A stretch of DNA of 64,000 nt from JAFAHS01 sp046728175 (lineage in GTDB: Bacteria; Desulfobacterota; Binatia; Binatales; Binataceae): the NCBI GenBank assembly GCA_046728175.1, contig JBKPEA010000029.1, forward strand, positions 1-64,000, read 5' to 3'. The notes under the pieces were generated by a model. That model worked only from the letters and a program-made list of their open reading frames with translations, was not told the origin of the DNA and did no database searches. This document shows, one piece after another, positions 8,580-17,305 of this stretch (positions within the stretch are counted from its first letter, which is position 1; the number at the start of each line of letters is the position of its first letter). The translations under genes and the position numbers were made by a program.

Positions 8580-9029
8580 ATGAACGTGCAAGTGATTCTC
8601 AGCGAAGACGTGCGCAACCTGGGTCGAACCGGGGACGTGGTCAAGGTTCGCGCCGGCTTTGCGCGCAACTATCTGCTGCCACGCCACCTGGCGGTGGAAG
8701 CCAACCAGAAGAACATCCGCGAGTTCGAGCACAATAAGCGCGTCTCGATGCTCAAGCGGGAACGCCAGAAAAGCCATGCGCTCACGCTCAAGGAAAAGGT
8801 CGAAGCACTCGCGCTGGTAATCAAGGCCCGCGCGGGTGAAGAAGGGAAATTGTTCGGCTCAGTCACCAACATCGATATCGAACGCGCGTTGCGCGAAAAA
8901 GGATTCGACATCGAACGCCGAAAGATCCATCTGCCGGAGCCGCTCAAGCGACTTGGAGACTTCCAGGTTGCGATCCGGCTCGAGGCAGAGGTCGAAGCAA
9001 GCTTGAAGGTCGAGGTCGCGGCCGAATAA
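8580..9029 (+). CDS. rplI: ribosomal protein bL9
   Basis: Large-subunit protein L9 of 149 residues, the normal length. The N-terminal domain shows the family signature VILSEDVRNLGRTGDVVKV followed by GFARNYLLPRHLA, then a long connecting helix and a C-terminal domain with LFGSVTN. It stabilises 23S rRNA near the L1 stalk. It is the last ribosomal gene of the operon; the GST gene follows after 13 bases. Confidence 0.97.
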   Translation: MNVQVILSEDVRNLGRTGDVVKVRAGFARNYLLPRHLAVEANQKNIREFEHNKRVSMLKRERQKSHALTLKEKVEALALVIKARAGEEGKLFGSVTNIDIERALREKGFDIERRKIHLPEPLKRLGDFQVAIRLEAEVEASLKVEVAAE

Positions 9030-9042
9030 GGATTTGCCGGAT

Positions 9043-9681
9043 ATGATCAAACTCTACGACTTCCTGTCCTGCCCCTATGGCCAGAAGGTGCGCATCGTAC
9101 TGGCTGAGAAGAGTCTCAACTATGACCTGGTGTCGGTCGATCTGACGCAAAACGAGCACCGCCGCCCCGACTTCCTGAGACTCAACCCATTCGGTCGCGT
9201 TCCGGTGCTGGTCGACGATGACACGGCAGTCTACGACTCGACGATGATCAACGAGTACCTCGAGGATGAATACCCGGAACCACCGGTGTTGCCGGCGGTG
9301 GGATCCAGTGCGCTGCGCTCGCGCGCGCGCATGTTCGAAGACTTTGCCGACACATCTTTTACGCCCCAGGTCGGGCAGTTAATCGTCGAAGTGTCCAAGC
9401 AGGAAGCCGAGCGCGATCAGAATCGCCTGCAGCGGCTCCATCAGGGGGTTGAACGGGTGCTCGATTACCTGAACAACGAGCTCAAGGGACAGCAGTTTCT
9501 GGCTGGTGAATTTTCGGTGGCCGACGTCGCCTTCGCGCCCCGCTTGCTGATTCTCGGCGACATCGGTATCGATGCCTCCGCCAATCGCGCCAATGTCGAC
9601 GGGTGGATCAAGCGGATGCTGGAACGGCCGAGTGTCCAGAGCCTGCAGGGTGTCGCCGCCGATCCCAGCGCCCCCGGGTGA
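9043..9681 (+). CDS. glutathione S-transferase family protein
   Basis: GST-fold protein of 212 residues. The N-terminal thioredoxin-like domain starts MIKLYDFLSCPYGQKVRI, with Ser/Cys at the usual catalytic position and RVPVLVDDD plus YDSTMINEYLED at the glutathione cis-Pro and Ser sites. The C-terminal all-helical domain ends with FSVADVAFAPRL. The ATG at 9043 is preferred over the TTG at 9034; TAAGGA lies upstream. Closest general types are stringent-starvation-protein-like or MaiA-like GSTs; substrate unknown. It probably shares the ribosomal transcript, which may end at the hairpin at 9740-9775. Confidence 0.85.
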   Translation: MIKLYDFLSCPYGQKVRIVLAEKSLNYDLVSVDLTQNEHRRPDFLRLNPFGRVPVLVDDDTAVYDSTMINEYLEDEYPEPPVLPAVGSSALRSRARMFEDFADTSFTPQVGQLIVEVSKQEAERDQNRLQRLHQGVERVLDYLNNELKGQQFLAGEFSVADVAFAPRLLILGDIGIDASANRANVDGWIKRMLERPSVQSLQGVAADPSAPG

Positions 9682-9739
9682 TGATCGCCCATCGGTGGAA
9701 TTCGGTCAGCACCGCGGGTCGCCCGAGCAGCGACAAAAA

Positions 9740-9775
9740 ACGACGAGCCGCTCGATGGAACGAGTGGCTCGTCGT
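9740..9775. terminator. bidirectional intrinsic terminator
   Basis: ACGACGAGCCGCTCG and CGAGTGGCTCGTCGT form a 15-bp stem (one G-U pair in plus-strand RNA) with loop ATGGAA. The plus strand has ACAAAAAA just before the stem, so on the minus strand the hairpin is followed by a T-run, the classic intrinsic form. It would end the minus-strand zinc-ribbon gene at 9837 and could also stop read-through from the GST gene. Confidence 0.85.
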
Positions 9776-9836
9776 GCGTGATGGAGAAGCGGATCTGATG
9801 ACGTGGTGTGGAGTTTACTCGATTCTGGATCGATCC

Positions 9837-10133
9837 TTAAGAGCGCGAATCGCCAAAAAGGTCCTCGTCCTCCCGGGTACTGGGACCGACACCGGTCAAG
9901 CGAAACAGGAGCTTCGCGGCGAAGAGCTTCTCGCCAATTCGGCCTTGAGGCTTGAGAAACCCGCCGTGCCGGCGGCATCTGGGACAGGCCATGGATCCAC
10001 TCAAAAGTCGAGCATTTTCGGCGGTTATTCGCAGATCGAAAGTCACTCCGCATCCCGGGTTCTGACAGGTGGTCCGGTAAACTATTCCGTGTCCGGTTGC
10101 CGCGCGAGATTCATGTTTTATAGCAGTTTGCAT
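9837..10133 (-). CDS. small zinc-ribbon protein, unknown function
   Basis: A 98-residue protein I do not recognise. Four cysteines at 23, 28, 50 and 53 (CQNPGC and CPRC) suggest one zinc ribbon; the rest is basic and polar, ending in an acidic DEDLFGD stretch. It is supported as a real gene by a very strong ribosome site, GGGAGGAGGAAAC right before the ATG, and by an intrinsic terminator 62 bases after the stop. It is transcribed alone, divergent from glgC. A role in nucleic-acid or protein binding is only a guess from the fold type. Confidence 0.75.
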   Translation of the reverse strand: MQTAIKHESRAATGHGIVYRTTCQNPGCGVTFDLRITAENARLLSGSMACPRCRRHGGFLKPQGRIGEKLFAAKLLFRLTGVGPSTREDEDLFGDSRS

Positions 10134-10509
10134 GTTTCCTCCTCCCTTCGTCAGCGGAGGTTTTAGTTCTTGTTGTTCTAGCCAGCTTAGACGTTAAGCT
10201 CAGGAAAATGTTTCACGCAATCGCCGTGCCTCCCGCATGCCAACCGGGCGGGGGCAGCAAAAAAGCCCTAAAATCAAGCAATCCTTGCTTTCAACGAGTA
10301 AGATGTAACCAAAATTTCAACCAGAAGACCCTGTAGTTTGCGTCTTTTGAAGCACCCCGACACGAGAAGATGCCGTACCGAAGAGGCTAAGCAAGCTTAA
10401 TTTCCCCACTGGTGGTCTCTAGGTTTGTGCTTTTGCTAGAAAGAGCCGGTCGTCTGCCCGCGAGGCCTGGCGTCATCAAGTCGCGGACAGCTAGCGCCCA
10501 GTGATGTAG
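10134..10509. other. divergent intergenic between zinc-ribbon gene and glgC
   Basis: 376 bases, more AT-rich than the flanking genes, that must hold promoters for both directions. I could not pick a convincing -35/-10 pair. A small perfect dyad, AAGCAA-TCC-TTGCTT, lies at 10276-10290. No open frame with a ribosome site was found. Confidence 0.4.
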
Positions 10510-11748
10510 ATGAGAACGCTCGCATTGGTCATGGCAGGGGGGCAGGGCACGCGGTTACACCCTTTGACCCGGGACCGCGCCAAGCCCGCCGTCCCGTTCG
10601 GCGGGAAGTATCGAATCATCGATTTTGTACTCTCAAACCTCGTCAACTCCGGGATCTATGCGATCTACATCCTTGTCCAATGGCGTTCCCAGTCGCTGAT
10701 CGAGCATCTCAAGGACGGATGGCAGTTTGGCGGCATGTTGCCCGACCACTTCGTCATTCCCGTGCCTGCTCAGATGCGTCTGGGGGAGACCTGGTATCAG
10801 GGAACTGCCGACGCAATCTTTCAGAACCTCAACCTGATAAGTGACTTTCAGCCAGACCTCGTGGCGGTCTTCGGCGCGGATCACATCTACCGGATGGATA
10901 TCCAGCAGATGATCAACTTCCACGTCGACCGCAAGGCGGCGGTTTCGGTCGCGACTCTGCCGGTGCCGCTCGAAGAGGCAAGCCAGTTCGGCATACTCGA
11001 AGTCGATTCGGGACTGCGCGTGCTCGGGTTTCAGGAGAAGCCACAGCGCGCGCGGTCACCCCTTCCGGGGGCGCCCGGAAAATGCCTCGCGTCCATGGGC
11101 AACTATCTGTTCGACCCTGAGGTTTTGCGTCAGGCGCTTATCGACGACTCGACGAGCGGCGGCAGTCGGCACGACTTTGGGCACGACTTGATTCCATCAC
11201 TGATCGACCGCGTGCCGATCTATGCCTACAATTTCATGACCAACCGGATTCGCCGCGATTCCGAGGTCAATCTGAGTTACTGGCGCGATGTCGGAACGCT
11301 GGACGCCTATTTTGAGGCGAACATGGACCTGCGCGACGCGCGACCCCAGCTGAACCTGTACAATCCAAACTGGCCGCTGCGGACCGCTTACTATGATCAG
11401 CCGCCCGCCAAATTCGTCTTCGATGAAAACGGCCGCCGCGGACAGGCCTTGCACTCGGTGATCTCGGAGGGCTGCATCGTGTCGGGCGGCACGGTCCGCA
11501 ACTCGGTGCTGGGCCGCTCGGTGTTCATACATTCGTACAGCCACATTGAAGATTCGGTGGTGATGGACTATGCGGAAATAGGACGCCATGCCCGAATCCG
11601 GCGCGCAATCATCGACAAGAATGTGTACGTGCCCGATGGCGAGGAGATTGGCTACGATCTTGAACGCGACCGGCAGCGCTTTTTTGTCACCGACTCGGGT
11701 CTGGTGGTGATTCCGAAAGGCCCCAAGCGCGAGCGCACTATGCTGTAG
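10510..11748 (+). CDS. glgC: glucose-1-phosphate adenylyltransferase
   Basis: GlgC makes ADP-glucose from ATP and glucose-1-phosphate, the committed step of classical glycogen synthesis. The 412-residue length is typical. The nucleotide loop AGGQGTRLHPLTRDRAKPAVPFGG is at residues 9-32, followed by IIDFVLSN, YQGTADAI, FGADHIYRMD, GFQEKP and YWRDVGTLDAYFEAN; the C-terminal left-handed beta-helix repeats lie after residue 300 (SVISEGCIVSGG onward). No glgA is nearby; glgB lies with the GlgE-pathway genes at 52-60 kb. The acyltransferase gene follows after 10 bases and may share the transcript. Confidence 0.95.
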   Translation: MRTLALVMAGGQGTRLHPLTRDRAKPAVPFGGKYRIIDFVLSNLVNSGIYAIYILVQWRSQSLIEHLKDGWQFGGMLPDHFVIPVPAQMRLGETWYQGTADAIFQNLNLISDFQPDLVAVFGADHIYRMDIQQMINFHVDRKAAVSVATLPVPLEEASQFGILEVDSGLRVLGFQEKPQRARSPLPGAPGKCLASMGNYLFDPEVLRQALIDDSTSGGSRHDFGHDLIPSLIDRVPIYAYNFMTNRIRRDSEVNLSYWRDVGTLDAYFEANMDLRDARPQLNLYNPNWPLRTAYYDQPPAKFVFDENGRRGQALHSVISEGCIVSGGTVRNSVLGRSVFIHSYSHIEDSVVMDYAEIGRHARIRRAIIDKNVYVPDGEEIGYDLERDRQRFFVTDSGLVVIPKGPKRERTML

Positions 11749-11758
11749 GCGAAACCAA

Positions 11759-12883
11759 TTGTCCGACGCCAGCCATTATCGAGACTCATATGCGCCGGGA
11801 GGTAAGGTTTCGCCCGACGAGGCGGTCAGTGATACGGGTACACCGGAGTTCCCGCGCAAGCGCACGGAGCGCCGCTCGCAGCCCCTCGAACTGGATGCCA
11901 AGAGCAGGCTGCTCTTCTGGATTTTTCGCGCGATCATCCACGCCCTGAGCCTGATCCCGGACTTTATTTTGTACCCGCTCGGCGTGGTCTTCGGGAACCT
12001 TGCCTATCGACTGGATCGCCGCCACGTGCGTATCGGCCTCAAGAACCTGGAGATCGCTTTCCCCCAAAAGAGCGAGCGTGAGCGGCGGCGCATTCTGCGC
12101 GAGTCCTACGCCAACCTCGGCCGCTCGGGTGCCGAGTACGTGCGGCTCGGGGGCTTCTTCTATCGGCGGCTCAAACGCCGGGTCGCCTACCAGGGGCTCG
12201 CGTACTTCGCCCGCGCGCTCCGAAGCACGCCGGGAACCGGCGCGCTGGTACTGACCGCGCATTTTGGAAACTTCGAACTGTTGCTCGCCGCGCACGCGCT
12301 GCACGGCTACCAGATAAGCCTGGTCCATCATACGCAGCGCTTTCTTGCCGGCGATGCGCTGATGACGTTCGTGCGCGAACGCGCGGGGGTGGACATCATC
12401 CGCAAACACTCGGCGGCGCGCGCGGTACTGCGCGCCCTGAAGGACGGTGATCTGGTAGGAATTCCGTACGACCAAAACGCCAAACGCAGCGAGGCGGTGT
12501 TTGTTCCCTTTTTCGGAGAGCCGGCTGCGACCGCAGGGGCGGTTACGCGCTTGGCGATGATTTCGGGGGCGTCAGTGGTTCCGGTTTTCCTGGTACGCCA
12601 ACCTGATCGACGTCACCATCGCATCGTAATTCGTGAGGCCATTTCACTTCAGCGCACTGGTGACACTGACGCCGACGTGCTGGAGAACTCGCGACGGTTC
12701 GTGAAAGCGGTCGAGGATGCCGTGCGAGCCCATCCCGAACAGTTTCTGTGGACCCACCGCCGCTATCGAACTCGGCCCCGCGACCTCCCACCGATCTATC
12801 ATTGGGAAGTTAGAAAACGTTACTCAGGCCGCGCGCTCGCGTCGGGTGCCGGCCAGCGCTCGCAGCAAGAGCAGCACGGCTAG
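11759..12883 (+). CDS. LpxL/HtrB-type lysophospholipid or lipid A acyltransferase
   Basis: Membrane-bound acyltransferase of the lipid A biosynthesis (LpxL/HtrB/MsbB) family. The catalytic HxxxxE motif is HFGNFE, starting near residue 168, and the later segments GIPYDQNAK, VPFFGEPAATAGAVTRLA and PEQFLWTHRRYRTRP match the family. A hydrophobic segment near residues 55-80 would anchor it in the inner membrane. It uses a TTG start, as no other start occurs before the conserved region; the 45-residue N-terminal extension is polar and unusual. Its last 60 bases overlap the convergent CPBP gene. It could act on lipid A or on another glycolipid. Confidence 0.85.
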   Translation: MSDASHYRDSYAPGGKVSPDEAVSDTGTPEFPRKRTERRSQPLELDAKSRLLFWIFRAIIHALSLIPDFILYPLGVVFGNLAYRLDRRHVRIGLKNLEIAFPQKSERERRRILRESYANLGRSGAEYVRLGGFFYRRLKRRVAYQGLAYFARALRSTPGTGALVLTAHFGNFELLLAAHALHGYQISLVHHTQRFLAGDALMTFVRERAGVDIIRKHSAARAVLRALKDGDLVGIPYDQNAKRSEAVFVPFFGEPAATAGAVTRLAMISGASVVPVFLVRQPDRRHHRIVIREAISLQRTGDTDADVLENSRRFVKAVEDAVRAHPEQFLWTHRRYRTRPRDLPPIYHWEVRKRYSGRALASGAGQRSQQEQHG

Positions 12884-13699
12884 CGCCGCGACCCACGCCG
12901 CCGCACCGCTGATCAGTGGCTGCCTACCCCAGCCGGCGAGCCAACCCGGCAGCCCGCGGCGGGTGACCATCACCTTGGGCCACAGCTTTGCGCCAATCAC
13001 GAACCCGGTGTGAAGTCCGACCGAAAACCAGACGGTACCGGTCAGAATAAAAGCCTCGGCCAGCACGACTCCGAGCAGGAACAAGCCAACCAGGGTCGGC
13101 AGCGCCGAGAGCGGAGCACTCAGTTGGGAGAAACTGAGACCCAGAGTTCGCACGCCCGCGGTCAAATCCAGCGTGCTCACGAAAAAGCGTGCGGGGGCGC
13201 GCACCAGGTGTGCAAGCGCGTAGATCGCTGAACTTACAATCAGCGCGCCGGTCGATCCGAAGTCACCTTCCATTCCCCCAAACAGAAATGCGCGGAAGAA
13301 CCCTTCCTCGATGACCGCAATCACCACCGCCGAAAAAACATACCTGGGAAGCAACCTGGCCGCGTGGCCCGCGGGCGGGAAACCTCCCATCACGCTCGCG
13401 AGCACGAACAGCACGACCATGACTCCCACGGCCACCACGAGACCTCGCGCTGTGGAGGCAAAATTGGCGACCGGCCCCGCAAACCCGGTGCGCAGCAGCG
13501 CACCCAGGTTGAGGTGTTGTGCCCAGAGGATCAGCACGAGGCCGAGCGCGATCATCACGACCCGATCGAAAATGCGCGGAAATGGAAAATGGAAGCCGAG
13601 CCGGGCAACTGCGATGGCGACGAACGGAGAGAGCACGACGGCGGCGAGCAATCCGGCCAGAAACGCGACGACCACTTTGGCGGTAAACGACTTCGGCAT
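12824..13699 (-). CDS. CPBP-family intramembrane glutamic endopeptidase
   Basis: Multi-pass membrane protein of 291 residues of the CPBP (CAAX protease and bacteriocin-processing, ABI/Rce1-like) family. The catalytic motifs are visible: EEGFFR with Glu131, Glu132 and Arg136, then ALAH with His164, and SVGLHTGFVIGA near residue 225. About eight hydrophobic segments. It would cleave or modify membrane peptides; the target is unknown. It follows the SDR gene by 13 bases on the same strand, suggesting co-transcription. Its 3' end overlaps the convergent acyltransferase gene by 60 bases. Confidence 0.85.
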   Translation of the reverse strand: MPKSFTAKVVVAFLAGLLAAVVLSPFVAIAVARLGFHFPFPRIFDRVVMIALGLVLILWAQHLNLGALLRTGFAGPVANFASTARGLVVAVGVMVVLFVLASVMGGFPPAGHAARLLPRYVFSAVVIAVIEEGFFRAFLFGGMEGDFGSTGALIVSSAIYALAHLVRAPARFFVSTLDLTAGVRTLGLSFSQLSAPLSALPTLVGLFLLGVVLAEAFILTGTVWFSVGLHTGFVIGAKLWPKVMVTRRGLPGWLAGWGRQPLISGAAAWVAALAVLLLLRALAGTRRERAA

Positions 13700-13712
13700 G
13701 ATCAGAAATGCT

Positions 13713-14441
13713 TCATCGTTTCATCGGGTCGGCCTGCGGCTCCAGGGATATCTCCACCGGGCACGCGTGCGCCGGCGCGTTGACGATCAGCATTACCGCC
13801 GCCGCAACGTCCTCGGCGCGCAGCATCGCACTGCGATTCAACCGTTTGTTGTCTGGAATCAATCCGGTGTCGACCAGCCCGGGTACGATCGCCGCTACTT
13901 TGATTCCGTGGTGACGGAGATCGGCGAAGGCGGCTCTGGTGAAGGCCAACAGACCTGCCTTGGCCGCCGCGTACACCGCTTCCCCCGGCGCCGTTAGGCG
14001 GCCGGCGTTGGAAGCGATGTTCACGATGGTGCCGGTTCCACGCTCGGCCATTTGGATGGCCGCCAGTCGCGCGAGCGCGATCGGCGCGCGCAGGTTGAGG
14101 GCCAGGATTTGATCGAGGTCGTCTTCGCGCAGCTTCGGCAGGGGCGTGCGGGCGGGGGCCCATCCGGCGTTGTTGACCAGCACGTCGATCCGTCCATGGA
14201 GATCAAGGGCCGCTTCCAACAGGGCCGCCGGCGCCTCCGCCTGTGCGAGGTCGAGCAGTACGATCAGGGACCGCTCGGGCGGCAGTCCGGTCGCAGTGCG
14301 GGTTTGTTCGAGTTGCTCGCGGGTGCGCGCGGCCAGGCAGACTGAAAAACCGGCCTCCGCCAGGGCAATAGCGCACGCTCGTCCGATTCCGCGGCCGGCT
14401 CCGGTAACGATCGCGACTCGGTGGGAATTATCGCTGGTCAT
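13713..14441 (-). CDS. short-chain dehydrogenase/reductase
   Basis: Classical SDR of 242 residues. Cofactor loop TGAGRGIG near residues 13-20, structural NNAG near residue 90, catalytic Ser144, Tyr157 and Lys161 in the NIAS and YAAAK pieces, and PGLVDT after strand 6. The Ala-Ala-Arg after strand 2 suggests NADP(H) preference, an inference. The frame opens with a TTG, but the next codon is the ATG at 14441, which I use. It is first of a two-gene minus-strand unit with the CPBP gene and divergent from the phosphomannomutase gene. The substrate cannot be told. Confidence 0.88.
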   Translation of the reverse strand: MTSDNSHRVAIVTGAGRGIGRACAIALAEAGFSVCLAARTREQLEQTRTATGLPPERSLIVLLDLAQAEAPAALLEAALDLHGRIDVLVNNAGWAPARTPLPKLREDDLDQILALNLRAPIALARLAAIQMAERGTGTIVNIASNAGRLTAPGEAVYAAAKAGLLAFTRAAFADLRHHGIKVAAIVPGLVDTGLIPDNKRLNRSAMLRAEDVAAAVMLIVNAPAHACPVEISLEPQADPMKR

Positions 14442-14570
14442 CAACCTTGCCGCGGAGTCCTTGCGCTTGCGAACCGCCCGCTACTCGCACAGACTGCTTA
14501 GCACAAGTTTCCTGCCCTGTCGGGAGCGCAAGGTGAACACCCGGGTCGTGCAATTGGCACTTGGGGGCTG

Positions 14571-15935
14571 ATGGTCGAGATGAATCCGCAGGTCTTTCGC
14601 GAATACGATATTCGCGGTGTGGTTGAGGATGATTTCGATGATGAGTTCGTGTCCGACCTCGGGCGCGCCTATGCGACGGTCCTCCACCGGGCGGGAAAAA
14701 GAAACATAACCCTCGGCCGTGATTGCCGCCTGTCGTCGCCCGCGTTGCGTGCGCGCTTGCTCGACGGCCTCCTGGAATCGGGGATCAATGTCATCGATGT
14801 CGGAGTCGTGCCGACCCCGCTGCTCTATTTTTCGGTGCTGCATTGGCAGATGGATGGCGGCGTCATGATAACCGGCAGCCACAATGCCGCCGAGTATAAC
14901 GGTTTTAAGCTCGGTGTGGGTCCGACCACGATCTTTGGAGAGGAGATTCAGAACGTCCGGCGCCTCGTCGAAACGCGGGATTTTCAGGCTGGTGGAACGC
15001 CGGGCAAGCTCACAGAGAAACCCATCGTGCCCGAATATGGGGAGTTCATTCTTTCGCAGTTCAAGCTGCGCAAGGGCATGAAGGTGGCGGTTGATGGAGG
15101 AAACGGATGCGGGGGCGCGATCGCGGTGCCGCTGATGAAACAACTTGGAGTGGAAGTCATCGAGTTGTTCATCGAGATGGATGGCCGCTTCCCTAATCAC
15201 CATCCCGACCCGACCGTCGAGGCCAACATGCGCCACCTGCAGGGGGCGGTTAAGCAGCACGGCGCGGAACTTGGAATTGCCTACGACGGCGACGCGGACC
15301 GGATTGGCGCGACCGACGAGAACGGCAGGATCGTGTGGGGCGATGAACTCATGGTTATTTTCTCCCGCGCGATTCTGAAGGAGCGCGCCGGCGCGGCGAT
15401 TATCGGCGACGTAAAATGCTCACAGCGCATGTATGACGATATCGCGAAGCGGGGCGGCCGTCCGATCATGTGGAAAACCGGACACTCGCTGATAAAAAGC
15501 AAGCTCCGGGAAGAGCAGGCGGCGCTGGCCGGCGAGATGAGCGGGCACATGTTCTTTGCCGATCGCTATTTTGGTTTCGACGACGCCATCTATGCGTCTT
15601 TCCGCCTGCTTGAAATCGTGAGCAACCAGCAGCTTGGCCTGGGCGCCTTGCTCGCGGACCTGCCGCGCAGCATTTTCACGCCCGAAATACGGCTCGACTG
15701 TGCGGACGATCGCAAATTTGAAGTCGTCCGGCGTGCGACCGAATTCTTCCGCAAAAATTACCCGGTCATCGATATCGACGGGGTGCGGGTCGGATTCGAC
15801 GACGGATGGGGCCTGGTGCGGGCCTCCAACACCCAGCCCGCGCTGGTGATGCGATTCGAAGCCCAGAGCGCGAAGCGGCTTGAGGAGATCCGAGCACTGT
15901 TCGAGAAGAAGCTCAAAGAGCTGGGCGCGATCTAG
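14571..15935 (+). CDS. phosphomannomutase/phosphoglucomutase
   Basis: Alpha-D-phosphohexomutase (ManB/AlgC type) of 454 residues, interconverting sugar-6-phosphate and sugar-1-phosphate. The active-site phosphoserine is Ser103 in TGSHN, where many members have TASHN. The metal loop DGDADR lies near residue 244 and the sugar-binding GEMSGH near residue 324; the C-terminal phosphate-binding RASNTQPALVMRFEA is also present. The next gene, a mannose-1-phosphate guanylyltransferase starting 6 bases later, shows that mannose is a likely substrate. The start is ATG at 14571 after GGGGG. Confidence 0.93.
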   Translation: MVEMNPQVFREYDIRGVVEDDFDDEFVSDLGRAYATVLHRAGKRNITLGRDCRLSSPALRARLLDGLLESGINVIDVGVVPTPLLYFSVLHWQMDGGVMITGSHNAAEYNGFKLGVGPTTIFGEEIQNVRRLVETRDFQAGGTPGKLTEKPIVPEYGEFILSQFKLRKGMKVAVDGGNGCGGAIAVPLMKQLGVEVIELFIEMDGRFPNHHPDPTVEANMRHLQGAVKQHGAELGIAYDGDADRIGATDENGRIVWGDELMVIFSRAILKERAGAAIIGDVKCSQRMYDDIAKRGGRPIMWKTGHSLIKSKLREEQAALAGEMSGHMFFADRYFGFDDAIYASFRLLEIVSNQQLGLGALLADLPRSIFTPEIRLDCADDRKFEVVRRATEFFRKNYPVIDIDGVRVGFDDGWGLVRASNTQPALVMRFEAQSAKRLEEIRALFEKKLKELGAI

Positions 15936-15941
15936 CCGACC

Positions 15942-17009
15942 ATGGCGTCGCAGCGGCGGACCGCCGGGTTTTCCGCACTGATCATCGCGGGCGGCAGCGG
16001 GACCCGATTCTGGCCCGCCAGCCGCGCGGCGCGTCCCAAGCCCTTGTTCTCGGTGGACGGAAAGCGGACCCTGCTCGCGAATACGGCGCTGCGCCTGCAA
16101 CCGCTGGCCTCGCCGTCCCGCATCTTTGTGCTGGCCGCGGCTTCCCATGCAACCGCATTCCGCCGCGCGCTCAGAGGGCTGATTCCTCCAGGCAATCTGC
16201 TTATCGAACCTGCCGCGCGCGGAACCGCGGTCGCTATCGCGTACGGTGCCGCGGTCATCGAGCGCCGCATGGGGCCGGGGGTCATCGCGGCGCTCCCGGC
16301 GGACCACCTGATCGAGCCCGCCGCACAATTTCGGGCGACCCTCTCTGCGGCCGCCGCCCTGGCGGCGGGCAACCAATCGATCGTCGTTATCGGCGTTCCG
16401 CCGAGCCATCCGGAACCGGGATTCGGTTACCTGAAGGTCGGCGAGGTGCACGGCCGCGGATTTGTCGTGGAGAGGTTCGTCGAGAAGCCCGCCCTCGCCA
16501 GCGCGCGCAGGATGGTTCGATCGGGAAGATATCTGTGGAACGCAGGGATGTTTGTGTTTTCGACGAATACGCTGGATGCCGAGTTGCGCCGAATAGTGCC
16601 GTCCCTGCAAAGCTCGGTGCGGCGGCTGGTCGGTATGCCCGCAAGAGGCGTAGCCCGCGCTTATCGCCGGCTGGCCTTCGATTCTTTCGATCGCGAAGTG
16701 GTTGAAAAGAGCAAACGGGTTCTCGGCGTGCGAGCGCGATTTCAGTGGCACGATGTGGGATCGTGGGAAGGATTGCGTCATGCGATCGGTGGCCAGGGAG
16801 GAAGGATTCTGCGCGGCAACATTATCGCGCTCGATTCGGATCGCGTGGTCGCTCACGCCGGAAAACGCTTGATGGTGCTGTTTGGTGCCCATGACATCGT
16901 GGCAATCGACACCGACGATGCCGTCCTGGTGGCGCATCGCTCCAGGTCGCAAGACCTGCGCCGCGTCAGCGAAGAGCTCTCCCGCCGCGGTTTGCACAAG
17001 TACCTGTAG
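15942..17009 (+). CDS. mannose-1-phosphate guanylyltransferase
   Basis: Nucleotidyltransferase of 355 residues making GDP-mannose from GTP and mannose-1-phosphate. Signature GGSGTRFWPASR at residues 17-28 is followed by PKPLF, where ManC-type enzymes have PKQF. Other marks are LPADHLI, FVEKP, LWNAGMFVF and HDVGSWEGL. It lacks the C-terminal cupin isomerase domain of bifunctional ManC, so it is the short form. Translated right after the phosphomannomutase, giving a two-gene GDP-mannose operon that would feed lipopolysaccharide, exopolysaccharide or glycoprotein sugars. Confidence 0.92.
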   Translation: MASQRRTAGFSALIIAGGSGTRFWPASRAARPKPLFSVDGKRTLLANTALRLQPLASPSRIFVLAAASHATAFRRALRGLIPPGNLLIEPAARGTAVAIAYGAAVIERRMGPGVIAALPADHLIEPAAQFRATLSAAAALAAGNQSIVVIGVPPSHPEPGFGYLKVGEVHGRGFVVERFVEKPALASARRMVRSGRYLWNAGMFVFSTNTLDAELRRIVPSLQSSVRRLVGMPARGVARAYRRLAFDSFDREVVEKSKRVLGVRARFQWHDVGSWEGLRHAIGGQGGRILRGNIIALDSDRVVAHAGKRLMVLFGAHDIVAIDTDDAVLVAHRSRSQDLRRVSEELSRRGLHKYL

Positions 17010-17305
17010 GACCGTGACACGCAATTGCGAGAGTCTTTCGGCTTCGACCTCGCGTTGAGCGCTTTCCGGCCACCGAGCGTTAGAGACTGGAGAAGGGTCT
17101 CATCGTTCCAACCTCCCGTGTCGTACCCGACCTGGGAGACCCTGCGGTTTCCGCACACTGCAGCCGCGGGCGACAAAGTGAGAATTGCGTCGGGCATCCC
17201 GCTACCGGGGCAGAAACCGGTCGCCGCGACGACCAGACCGGACCACGCACCGCTAGTAATGGGCTCCGCCCAGGGTCTCCGGGCGTCCGAATTCGGGTTG
17301 GGGGG
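17010..17305. other. convergent intergenic, no gene seen
   Basis: 296 bases between the guanylyltransferase and the convergent small protein at 17306. Open frames on both strands lack ribosome sites and family likeness. No clear terminator hairpin with a T-run was found. Confidence 0.4.

Noticed and set aside
15420..17024. 534-codon open frame on the minus strand
   Set aside because: It is antisense to phosphomannomutase and mannose-1-phosphate guanylyltransferase, both clear family members; long antisense frames are expected at this GC content.
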